Shown here piece after piece: positions 48,464 through 56,019 of a stretch of DNA of 64,000 bases. The translations under genes were made by a program, and so were the position numbers. This DNA comes from Nocardioides_B sp963801125. GTDB lineage: Bacteria > Actinomycetota > Actinomycetes > Propionibacteriales > Nocardioidaceae. Under the pieces are notes generated by a model, which ran no database searches, had not been told where the DNA came from, and worked only from the letters and a program-made list of their open reading frames with translations. Each line of letters starts with the position of its first letter. Position 1 is the first letter of the stretch. The stretch lies in contig CAWDDL010000028.1 in the NCBI GenBank assembly GCA_963801125.1, positions 1 through 64,000 of the forward strand, read 5' to 3'.

Positions 48464-48605
48464 GTGCGCCGTACGGTCATCCCCTCCGGCGACCGCCAGG
48501 CGTGTCCACGCTGTGCGTCCGGTCAAGCAGGCGACGCGGTGCACGGCAGGGCCATCATGCTCTCGTCGCCGCCGGTCAGGGGGCGGTTTGGCCGAATTCG
48601 ACGGC

Positions 48606-49586
48606 TCAGCGCAGGGCGTACGACGCGTGCCGCATTCCCTCGCCGCGCCCACGGTTCACCTCGGCGAGGGCGCGCAGGTCCTCCTCCGTGGGCTCCCACA
48701 GTCCGGCCTCGACGTTCGAGGCGATCTGCTCGGGCTTGGTCGCTCCCGCGATCACGCTGCCGACGGCGGGCTGGGCGGCGAGCCCGCCGAGGGCGACGGT
48801 GAGCAGGCCCACGCCACGCTCGGCGGCGTACTGCTCGAGCGCCTCGATCCGGTCCCAGTCCGCCGAGGCGAGGCGGTGAGCCTGCGACTCGTTGCCGAGC
48901 CTGCTGCCCGCGGGGGCGGCCTGCCCACGGCGGTACTTGCCGGTCAACAGGCCGTAGGCGAGCGGGAAGTAGGGGAGCAGCCCCACGCCGAGGCGCTCGC
49001 AGGCGGGGACCAGCTCCTCCTCCGCGGCGCGGTTGTAGAGCGAGTACTCGTTCTGGGCAGTGACGAACGGGCGCAGGCCTCGCGACGTCGCGGTCCAGTG
49101 CGCGTCCGCGAGCTCCCAGGCCGCGAAGTTGGAGCAGCCCAGGTAGCGGACCTTGCCCTCGTCGACGAGCTCGTTCATCGCGGTGACGATCTCGTCGATC
49201 GGGGTGACCAGGTCCAGCTGGTGGATCTGGTAGAGGTCGATGTGGTCGGTGCCCAGCCGGCGCAGGCTGGCCTCGACGGCCCGGCGCAGGTAGCGGCGCG
49301 AGGACCGAGCGCCCCAGTCGGGCCCGTTGCGGCCATCCATGTCCATGCCGAACTTGGTCGCCACCACGACGTCGTCGCGGCGGTTGCCCAGCGAGCGGCC
49401 GAGGAGCTCCTCGCTGGCGCCCAGACCGTAGGTGTCCGCGGTGTCGAAGAACGTGATGCCGTGGTCGAGGGCCGCGTCGACCACCCGCTGCGTCTGGTCG
49501 TCGTCGATGCGCGACCCGAACGCGTTGCAGCCGAGGCCGACCACCGAGACGGTGAGGCCGCTGGACCCGAGAGCGCGGTAACGCAT
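48606..49586 (-). CDS. Aldo/keto reductase
   Basis: 326 residues. AKR motifs: LTVSVVGLGCNAFG, FFDTADTYGLGASEELLGRSL with catalytic Asp and Tyr, VVVATKFG (Lys), IDLYQIHQLD (His) and the NADPH-binding end SVIAGATKPEQIASNVEA. It reduces aldehydes or ketones with NADPH; close in style to the YajO/potassium-channel beta-like branch. ATG 49586 shares one base with the stop of the lipoprotein gene, so they are coupled. Confidence 0.92.
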   Translation of the reverse strand: MRYRALGSSGLTVSVVGLGCNAFGSRIDDDQTQRVVDAALDHGITFFDTADTYGLGASEELLGRSLGNRRDDVVVATKFGMDMDGRNGPDWGARSSRRYLRRAVEASLRRLGTDHIDLYQIHQLDLVTPIDEIVTAMNELVDEGKVRYLGCSNFAAWELADAHWTATSRGLRPFVTAQNEYSLYNRAAEEELVPACERLGVGLLPYFPLAYGLLTGKYRRGQAAPAGSRLGNESQAHRLASADWDRIEALEQYAAERGVGLLTVALGGLAAQPAVGSVIAGATKPEQIASNVEAGLWEPTEEDLRALAEVNRGRGEGMRHASYALR

Positions 49587-50017
49587 CAGCTCACCTGGAG
49601 CTGCACGATGACCTTGTCGGACTCGTGGTCCTCGACCTCGACGACGCCGGGCTTGTCGAAGCTGACCTCGACCTGGGTGTCGCCCTGCTCGAATGCGAGC
49701 TCCTGCTCGGGTGTCGAGTGCACGTGCAGCTCGCCGGCCCGGTCGGCGGTGATGTCGAAGGTCACCGGCTCGCCGAGGGGGACCTCGATCCGGTCGCCGT
49801 TGGGCGTGATCTGGTCACCGTCGATGGTGATGGCGATGACGGTGCCGTCGGCCTTCGGGTCTTCGGGGGCGGCGGAGTCCGAGGCGGACCCCTCGGCGGT
49901 CGCGCTCGCGCCCGAGCTCGGCGTCTCGCTGGCGGCGGGCGTCTCGTCGGCTCCGCACGCGGCGAGGGCGAGGGCGGTTGCGGTGATCACCAACAGGCGG
50001 GTGACAACGGTGCGCAC
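49586..50017 (-). CDS. Cupredoxin-like lipoprotein
   Basis: 143 residues from GTG 50017. Signal peptide with lipobox LALAACG (Cys near 22), an Ala/Ser/Thr/Glu-rich linker, and a beta domain: TVIAITIDGDQITPNGDRIEVPLGEPVTFDITADRAGELHVHSTPEQELAFEQGDTQVEVSFDKPG-type strands of the EfeO/cupredoxin-like fold. The ligand His-Val-His is present but no Cys-Met copper site is evident. Probably a cell-surface metal or redox protein; exact role unknown. Confidence 0.82.
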   Translation of the reverse strand: MRTVVTRLLVITATALALAACGADETPAASETPSSGASATAEGSASDSAAPEDPKADGTVIAITIDGDQITPNGDRIEVPLGEPVTFDITADRAGELHVHSTPEQELAFEQGDTQVEVSFDKPGVVEVEDHESDKVIVQLQVS

Positions 50018-50156
50018 AAGGATTCCCTTCGGTCGACGTACGCCGGGCTGCAGCCATTGTCCGCCATCGCCCGTTCGACACCGGAGTAGGGTGGTCGTAT
50101 CTGTTCGGGAAGCGGCCACGCGGACCGCTTCCGAGAGCGGTGGCGAGGGGCCGGGC

Positions 50157-50384
50157 ATGACGACGACACATCTGGGCGCTCTCTCGGAACGGCTGCGCGA
50201 CGCGCGCGACGCGGTGGCCGAGCACCGGCATGCCCCGGTCGGGTCGGAGTCGGCGGTGTCGTCGCGCCGGACGATGCTCAGCGCGCTCGAGGACTACATC
50301 GGCGCGCTGGAGTCGATGCGCTTGCCGGTGCCGTATGCCCTGCGCGACGAGCTGCGCCTGCACCGGCAGCTCTTCGGCGGCTGA
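50157..50384 (+). CDS. Small helical protein of unknown function
   Basis: 75 residues, ATG 50157 after GCGAGGGG. Two amphipathic helices (LGALSERLRDARDAVAEHRH and RRTMLSALEDYIGALESMRL) and a short end LRDELRLHRQLFGG. No family recognised with confidence. A TAGGGT at 50085 may be its -10. It precedes the DUF6767 gene, which has a separate promoter. Confidence 0.5.
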   Translation: MTTTHLGALSERLRDARDAVAEHRHAPVGSESAVSSRRTMLSALEDYIGALESMRLPVPYALRDELRLHRQLFGG

Positions 50385-50424
50385 ACCCGCGCTCCCCTCG
50401 GGTGTCCGGCCTCACGTCCGGTTC

Positions 50425-50438
50425 GGGACGTTCGTCCC
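50425..50438 (+). promoter_or_regulatory. DosR/DevR-type box of the DUF6767 promoter
   Basis: GGGACGTTCGTCCC within CGGGAC-GTTC-GTCCCG (50424-50439, six-base perfect arms). The centre lies 30.5 bases before TACCGT (50462-50467), the presumed -10, so the box is near -42 of the expected start. It is the strongest box of the window. Confidence 0.7.
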
Positions 50439-50496
50439 GTGTCCGAGAGCCGACCGCTGCATACCGTGGAGGCACCCAGGGTCGAGAGGAGCAGCA

Positions 50497-50697
50497 GTGA
50501 CCACGCCCCGAGGCTCCCGTGACGCCGTACCGATGTGCCCGATCCGTCCGGGTGACCCGTGCTCGCTGTGCGAGCCGGGGGTGACCGGACCCCAGGACTG
50601 CGGACTGGTCTACCTGGTGATGAGCGACCCGGACCTGCGCTCCGAGCTCGACCGCCTGCGCCGCGAGCTACGGCCCAGGCGGGTCGTTGCGGCCTGA
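50497..50697 (+). CDS. Cysteine-rich DUF6767-like small protein
   Basis: 66 residues from GTG 50497, behind GAGAGGAGC. The N-terminal half has four cysteines in CPIRPGDPCSLCEPGVTGPQDC, spacing suited to a metal or Fe-S site; the C-terminal half is a helix LVYLVMSDPDLRSELDRLR. It resembles the DUF6767 proteins of actinobacteria (unknown function). It is driven by a DosR/DevR-type promoter and precedes a GNAT gene by 22 bases. Confidence 0.7.
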   Translation: MTTPRGSRDAVPMCPIRPGDPCSLCEPGVTGPQDCGLVYLVMSDPDLRSELDRLRRELRPRRVVAA

Positions 50698-50719
50698 GGG
50701 ACCGGGGAGGATCACTGAC

Positions 50720-51274
50720 ATGGCGACCGAGCTGACCCTTCGCGACGGCCGGCGTGCGCTGGCCTGGAGCGTGCTGCCCGGCGACCGAGAGGCGATCCGG
50801 GAGGGTTACGAGCTGCTGTCACCGGAGTCGCGCTACCACCGCTTCCTCAGCGGCGTGCCGCACCTGACCGACCAGCTGCTGGACCACCTCGTCGACGAGG
50901 TCGACGGCGTGGACCACGTCGCCCTGGTGCTGTTCGTCCTCGACGACGACAACCTCGGGGTGCCCGCCGGCATCGGCCGGATGATCCGCTACCGGGACGA
51001 CCCGACCTGCGCGGACGTCGCGGTGACGGTGCTCGAGGAGTGGCGCGGACAGGGTGTGGCGACCGCTCTGCTCGAGGAGCTGATGCGGCTGCGTCCCTGC
51101 GGCGTCACCACAGTGCGGACCGTGGTCGCCGAGGACAACCCGCCGTCGCTGGCGATGCTCAGGCGGCTCGGGCCGAGCACGGTGAGCGAGGCGGGTCCCG
51201 GCCGGCTCGACGTGCTGGTCGAGCTGCCGCCGGTGGCCTACCCGGAGCGGCGGCCGGTCGGCAGGGCGAGGTGA
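50720..51274 (+). CDS. Pat-like GNAT protein acetyltransferase
   Basis: 184 residues from ATG 50720 with GGGGAGG nine bases upstream. The segment LLSPESRYHRFLSGVPHLTDQLLDHLVDEVDGVDHVALV matches the acetyltransferase domain of Pat-type protein acetylases; motif A is VLEEWRGQGVATALLEELM. No cyclic-nucleotide-binding domain is present, unlike M. tuberculosis Pat. Pat enzymes inactivate acetyl-CoA synthetases by acetylating the catalytic Lys; acsA is only 10 kb away and shares the same type of promoter box, which suggests a target. Confidence 0.82.
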   Translation: MATELTLRDGRRALAWSVLPGDREAIREGYELLSPESRYHRFLSGVPHLTDQLLDHLVDEVDGVDHVALVLFVLDDDNLGVPAGIGRMIRYRDDPTCADVAVTVLEEWRGQGVATALLEELMRLRPCGVTTVRTVVAEDNPPSLAMLRRLGPSTVSEAGPGRLDVLVELPPVAYPERRPVGRAR

Positions 51275-51345
51275 CCTTCGCCTCTGGCGGGGTCCCCGGC
51301 AGGCGCCCACATTGAAGCTGCATCGCCTCACACCGGGGGTGTCCC

Positions 51346-52224
51346 ATGATGCTGCGCCGCCTGCTTGCCCTTCCCCTCCTGGCCGCGCTGGTGGTTCCGG
51401 CACTGACGGCCACGGGGGCACCCGCCGCGCCCGCGGTCCCGACGCTGGTCGGGATCCGTGCGGCACACCACCCCGGCTTCGACCGGGTCGTCTTCGACTT
51501 CGCCGGTGGGGTGCCCGCGACCGTGCGCACCCGTTACGTCGAGACCCTGCTCGCGGACGGCTCCGGGCGGCCCGTCCGGATCGCCGGCCGGGCGGTGCTC
51601 CGGGTCCGGTTCGAGCCGGCGAAGGCGCACGACGCCTCCGGCGCGACCGTCTCGCGGCGTCGGGTGTTCGCGCTGCCCAACGTCATGACCGTGGTGCGCG
51701 CGGGCGACTTCGAGTCGGTGACGACGTACGGCATCGGCCTCGCGAAGCGCACCCGGGTCTCCGTGTCCACGTTGACCGATCCCAGCCGGGTCGTCGTCGA
51801 CGTGCGGGCGGGCTTCCCCACCGTGAACCGCAAGGTCTTCTTCCTCGACGAGGACCGCTTCGCGGCGAACACCGAGCCGTTCTTCGTCGTCCGGATGCGG
51901 CCCGTGCGGCGGGGCTCGCCCGCCGTCGGCGTGATGGACCGGCTGTCCGCGGGCGTACTGCTGCGCGAGCGCGCCCACGGGCTGCGGCTGGTGCGGTCGG
52001 CGGCCACGGGCTTCGCGAACCTGTCGGTCGACAACCGCATCGCACGGGTGCGGCTGACCGGTGGCTGCAACAGCCACGGATCCACCGTCACCATCGCCGG
52101 CAGCATCACGCCGACCCTGCGGCAGTTCGCCGGCGTCGACTGGGTCAAGATCTATGACCCGACCGGACACACCGCCGACCCGAGCGGCCCGTCCGACTCC
52201 ATCCCGGAGTGCCTGAACCCGTAG
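51346..52224 (+). CDS. Secreted protein with AMIN-like and GerMN-like domains
   Basis: 292 residues from ATG 51346 (ATG 51349 equally possible). Signal peptide LLALPLLAALVVPALTATGAPAA; then an AMIN-like beta domain (VGIRAAHHPGFDRVVFDFAGG ... RVSVSTLTDPSRVVVDVRAGFP) and a C-terminal GerMN-type domain (SVDNRIARVRLTGGCNSHGSTVTIAGSITPTLRQFAGVDWVKIYDPTGHT). Probably binds peptidoglycan or septal partners on the outer membrane face. The convergent PBP gene ends 14 bases downstream, which fits a cell-wall role. Confidence 0.85.
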   Translation: MMLRRLLALPLLAALVVPALTATGAPAAPAVPTLVGIRAAHHPGFDRVVFDFAGGVPATVRTRYVETLLADGSGRPVRIAGRAVLRVRFEPAKAHDASGATVSRRRVFALPNVMTVVRAGDFESVTTYGIGLAKRTRVSVSTLTDPSRVVVDVRAGFPTVNRKVFFLDEDRFAANTEPFFVVRMRPVRRGSPAVGVMDRLSAGVLLRERAHGLRLVRSAATGFANLSVDNRIARVRLTGGCNSHGSTVTIAGSITPTLRQFAGVDWVKIYDPTGHTADPSGPSDSIPECLNP

Positions 52225-52237
52225 CCGCGGAGCTGGA

Positions 52238-54553
52238 TCACGAGGGACGGAGCCGGGCGACCAGCTCGGTCCCGGAGGCCACCTTGCTTCCGGGTCCCGG
52301 GCGCAACCGCCGTACGACGCCCACCGGCTGGAGGTTCACCGCCCCGTCCTTCCCGGGTCGCGACTGCGCTCCGTCGACCCGGATCAGCAGCCCCGCGCGC
52401 TGGAGGACCCGCGCGGCACGGGCGAACGGCAACCCCATGACGTCGGGCACCGTGACGGTGTCGCCCGCCACCACGCGCTTCGGGGGGCGGTGGAAGTTCT
52501 TGTCGGGCAGCCAGCGCTGGACCACGTGCATGGCGTCGCCCCACACGGGTCCGGCGGTGGTGCTGCCGTGCGCCTGGTCGATCCGGTGGCCGCCGACGAC
52601 CTGGCCGTTCAGCGACACCCAGTGTCCCTTCCGGTTCGCTCCGGCGATCATGGCAGCCGCGGCCATGTTGGGCGTGTAGCCGACGAACCAGACCGCTCGG
52701 TGCCCGTTGATGGTCCCGGTCTTGCCCGCGGAGGGCTGGCGCAGCGAGATCCCGGCGCTGTGGCCGAAGCCCCCGGGCTCCTGGACTCCGCGCAGCACGT
52801 CGTTGACCGCGTCCGCCACGGCCTTGGAGACGACCCGGCGGCAGGAGGAGTGGAACTTCACCAGCGGTGCTCCGGTGCTGGTGCTGATCCGCTTGACCGG
52901 GCGGGGCTCGCAGTACCTGCCGCGGGCGGCGAACGTGGCGTAGGCGCCGGCCATCGTGAGCGGGTCGGTGCCGACCACGCCGAGCGTGAACGAGGGGACC
53001 TGCTGGTTGTCCGGGTCGTCGAGCCCGACGCCCATCTTCTTCGCCAGCCGGTAGGGGGTGCACAGGCCGGTGCGCAGCTCGAGCTTGGCGAAGAAGGTGT
53101 TCACCGACAGCTGGGTCCCCGAGTAGAGGTCGAACGTGCCTGACGACGTGGAGTTCGCGGGGTCCCACACCTTGTCGCTGGCCAGCTGCCCGTGGCAGCC
53201 GCGGTAGCGCTGGATCGGCACCGCGATGCGCGGCGGCGCGTCGATCTCGGCGTGCATCCCGACCCCTTGCTTCAGCGCCGCGGCCAGCACGAACACCTTG
53301 AACGTCGACCCGGCCTGGAAGCCTCCGGCGTCGCCGTAGCGCTCGGGGACGACGTAGTTGAGGAACGTCTGCCCCTTCTTCGAGCGGCTGCCCATCGGAC
53401 GCGACTGCGCAAGCGCGCGGACGTCGCCGGTGCCGGGCTCCACGAGGGCGAGGCCGCCGATCGCGCGGTCGGTGGGATCGACGTGGCGTCGTACCGACTT
53501 CGTCGCTGCGCGCTGCATGCCCGGCGCCAGCGTCGTCCGCACGGTGAGCCCGCCGGTGCGCAGCAGCGTGCGGCGCTGCCGGGGGTCGGCACCGAGGGCC
53601 TTGTCGCGCATCAGCCAGGCCCGCGCGTAGTCGCAGAACCACGCCGCCGACGACGACACGCAGCCGTTGGGGGTGCGGCTGAGCTTCAGGCCGAGACCGC
53701 GGCTGCGGGCGCGCTCGGCCTCTGCCGCGGTGATGACGTTGAGCTGCTCCATGCGTTCGAGGACGGTGTTGCGGCGGCGCTCGGCCGCCCGCGGGTGCCG
53801 CGTCGGGTCGTAGCCCGACGGGTTCTTCACCAGCCCGGCGAGCAGCGCGGCCTGGTGCAGGCGCAGCTTCGAGGCGGGTCGGGAGAAGTAGTGTCGCGCG
53901 GCGACCTCGATCCCGTGGGCGCCGTCGCCGTAGTAGGCGGTGTTCAGGTAGCGCTGCAGGATCCAGTTCTTGGTGTGCTCCTCCTCGACGCGGATGGCGA
54001 AGCGGAGCTCGTCGAGCTTGCGGCGGTAGGACTTCTCCGTCACGGCGGCCTGCTGCTCCGGGGTCTTCGCCTGGTTGAGCAGGGTCATCTTCACCATCTG
54101 CTGGGTGATCGACGACCCGCCCTGCACGGCGTCGCCGGTGGTGTTGTTGACCAGCGCCCGGAGCGTCCCCTTCAGGTCCAGCGCGCCGTGTTCGTAGAAG
54201 CGGTGGTCCTCGATCGCGATGATCGCCTGCCGCATCACCGGCGCCACGCGGGCGAGGGGGATCGTGACACGGTTCTGCTCGAAGAACGTCGCGAGCACCG
54301 TGCCGTGCCGGTCGAGGAAGACCGAACGCTGGGGGAGCGGCTCGAAATGCATCTCCTCGGGCAGCTGGTGCGCGCCCTCGGCCGCCGCGCGGGTCGCCAC
54401 CCCTGCGACGCCCGCGAACGGCAGCACCATCCCGGCCGCGAGGACCCCCATCACGGCGGAGATCGCGATCACCGCCGCCAGCCGGCCGAGCACGCCCCAC
54501 GGACCGGGGCGGTCACCGCGGCGCTCGGCGGAGCGGTCGTCTGGGGCACGCAT
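52238..54553 (-). CDS. Class A penicillin-binding protein with PASTA domain
   Basis: 771 residues from ATG 54553. One membrane helix (VIAISAVMGVLAAGMVL), transglycosylase domain with AIEDHRFYEHGALDLKGTLRALVNN and GGSSITQQMVKM, transpeptidase with catalytic GSTFKVF (SxxK), SVNTFF (SxN) and AGKTGTINGHRAVWFVGYTP (KTG), and one C-terminal PASTA domain VPDVMGLPFARAARVLQRAG. It polymerises and crosslinks peptidoglycan; the PASTA domain may sense muropeptides. Single PASTA and PonA-like layout match actinobacterial PBP1 types. Confidence 0.93.
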   Translation of the reverse strand: MRAPDDRSAERRGDRPGPWGVLGRLAAVIAISAVMGVLAAGMVLPFAGVAGVATRAAAEGAHQLPEEMHFEPLPQRSVFLDRHGTVLATFFEQNRVTIPLARVAPVMRQAIIAIEDHRFYEHGALDLKGTLRALVNNTTGDAVQGGSSITQQMVKMTLLNQAKTPEQQAAVTEKSYRRKLDELRFAIRVEEEHTKNWILQRYLNTAYYGDGAHGIEVAARHYFSRPASKLRLHQAALLAGLVKNPSGYDPTRHPRAAERRRNTVLERMEQLNVITAAEAERARSRGLGLKLSRTPNGCVSSSAAWFCDYARAWLMRDKALGADPRQRRTLLRTGGLTVRTTLAPGMQRAATKSVRRHVDPTDRAIGGLALVEPGTGDVRALAQSRPMGSRSKKGQTFLNYVVPERYGDAGGFQAGSTFKVFVLAAALKQGVGMHAEIDAPPRIAVPIQRYRGCHGQLASDKVWDPANSTSSGTFDLYSGTQLSVNTFFAKLELRTGLCTPYRLAKKMGVGLDDPDNQQVPSFTLGVVGTDPLTMAGAYATFAARGRYCEPRPVKRISTSTGAPLVKFHSSCRRVVSKAVADAVNDVLRGVQEPGGFGHSAGISLRQPSAGKTGTINGHRAVWFVGYTPNMAAAAMIAGANRKGHWVSLNGQVVGGHRIDQAHGSTTAGPVWGDAMHVVQRWLPDKNFHRPPKRVVAGDTVTVPDVMGLPFARAARVLQRAGLLIRVDGAQSRPGKDGAVNLQPVGVVRRLRPGPGSKVASGTELVARLRPS

Positions 54554-54624
54554 GCATGCAGTCGTACCCACCGGGACCCCCGGACATGTGCCGCGCGTCC
54601 TCACGGGCTCTTGCGCGACGGGGA

Positions 54625-54630
54625 TAGCGT
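54625..54630 (+). promoter_or_regulatory. -10 element of leaderless MoxR-type promoter
   Basis: TAGCGT, GATCGG, then GTG 54637. Confidence 0.5.
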
Positions 54631-54636
54631 GATCGG

Positions 54637-56019
54637 GTGACTCCCTCCGCGACCACCGTGGGCGAGCTCCGCCGCTCCGGTCACGTCCAGAAACCGCTCC
54701 GGCAGGAGATCCGTGACAACCTGCTGGCCGCGTTGGCCGAGGGGCGCGATCCGTGGCCCGGGCTGTACGGCTTCGAGGCCACCGTGGTGCCGCAGCTCGA
54801 GCGCGCACTCATCGCCGGCCACGACGTCGTGCTCCTCGGAGAGCGGGGCCAGGGCAAGACCCGGATCCTGCGCACGCTGGTCGGCCTCCTCGACGAGTGG
54901 TCCCCGGTCATCGCCGGTTCCGAGCTCGGCGAGCACCCCTACGAGCCGATCACCCACGCCTCCCGCCGCCGCGCGGACGAGCTCGGTGACGAGCTCCCGG
55001 TGGCCTGGCGGCACCGGGACGAGCGGTACGCCGAGAAGCTGGCCACGCCGGACACGAGCGTGGCCGACCTGATCGGCGACGTGGACCCGATGAAGGTCGC
55101 CGAGGGTCGCAGCCTCGGGGACCCGGAGACGATCCACTTCGGGCTGATCCCGCGCTCGCACCGCGGAATCGTCGCGATCAACGAGCTTCCCGACCTCGCC
55201 GAGCGGATCCAGGTCGCGATGCTCAACGTGATGGAGGAGCGCGACATCCAGGTCCGCGGCTACGTGCTGCGGCTGCCCCTCGACGTACTGGTGGTCGCCA
55301 GCGCCAACCCCGAGGACTACACCAACCGCGGGCGCATCATCACCCCGCTGAAGGACCGGTTCGGCGCCGAGATCCGCACGCACTACCCGGTGGCGCTGGA
55401 GGACGAGGTGGCGGTGATCCGTCAGGAGGCCCACCTGGTCGCGGAGGTCCCGGACCACCTGTTGGAGATCCTCGCCCGGTTCACCCGCGGCCTGCGGGAG
55501 TCGTCGTCGGTGGACCAGCGCTCCGGTGTCTCCGCGCGGTTCTCCATCGCCGGTGCCGAGACGGTCGCGGCCGCTGCCCTGCACCGCGCGACTGCGCAGG
55601 GAGAGCCGGACGCGGTGGCGCGTGTGGTGGACCTGGAGACGGTCATCGACGTCCTCGGTGGAAAGGTCGAGTTCGAGACCGGCGAGGAGGGCCGCGAACG
55701 GCAGATCCTCGAGCACCTGCTGCGCACGGCCACCGCCGAGACCGTCCGCGCCCGACTGGGCGGGGTCGATCTGGCCCTGCTCGTCGACGCGTTCGAGTCC
55801 GGGGCCATGGTGGTGACCGGGGCCCAGGTCACCGCGCTCGACTTCCTGGCCGGGCTGCCCGTGCTGGGCGAGTCCGACCTGTACGACGTGGTGATGGACC
55901 GTCTCGGCGCCCGCACGGACGGCGAGCGAGCGAGTGCGATCGAGCTCGCCCTGGAGGGGCTCTTCCTGGCCCGGCGGGTGAGCAAGGACTCCGGCGACAA
56001 CGAGACGGTCTACGGGTGA
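54637..56019 (+). CDS. MoxR-type AAA ATPase (magnesium-chelatase-like)
   Basis: 460 residues from GTG 54637. Walker A LLGERGQGKTRILRTL, Walker B-type GIVAINELPDLAERIQVAMLNVMEERDIQVRGY (Asn-Glu instead of Asp-Glu), and sensor 1 LDVLVVASANPEDYTNRGRIITPLKDRFGAEIRTHYP. It is a remodelling ATPase that works with the VWA protein encoded next (ATPase-VWA pairs, as in MoxR/RavA-ViaA or BchI/BchD systems), probably for metal-cofactor insertion or complex assembly. Overlaps the VWA gene by four bases. Confidence 0.9.
   Translation: MTPSATTVGELRRSGHVQKPLRQEIRDNLLAALAEGRDPWPGLYGFEATVVPQLERALIAGHDVVLLGERGQGKTRILRTLVGLLDEWSPVIAGSELGEHPYEPITHASRRRADELGDELPVAWRHRDERYAEKLATPDTSVADLIGDVDPMKVAEGRSLGDPETIHFGLIPRSHRGIVAINELPDLAERIQVAMLNVMEERDIQVRGYVLRLPLDVLVVASANPEDYTNRGRIITPLKDRFGAEIRTHYPVALEDEVAVIRQEAHLVAEVPDHLLEILARFTRGLRESSSVDQRSGVSARFSIAGAETVAAAALHRATAQGEPDAVARVVDLETVIDVLGGKVEFETGEEGRERQILEHLLRTATAETVRARLGGVDLALLVDAFESGAMVVTGAQVTALDFLAGLPVLGESDLYDVVMDRLGARTDGERASAIELALEGLFLARRVSKDSGDNETVYG

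Larger units (their letters stand above)
48282..48605. other. 324-base gene-free region upstream of sigF
   Basis: Contains the SigF-type promoter of the sigma gene and, further right, the 48431-48463 hairpin that should end transcription of the aldo/keto reductase. I see no convincing coding frame or RNA gene here. Confidence 0.7.
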
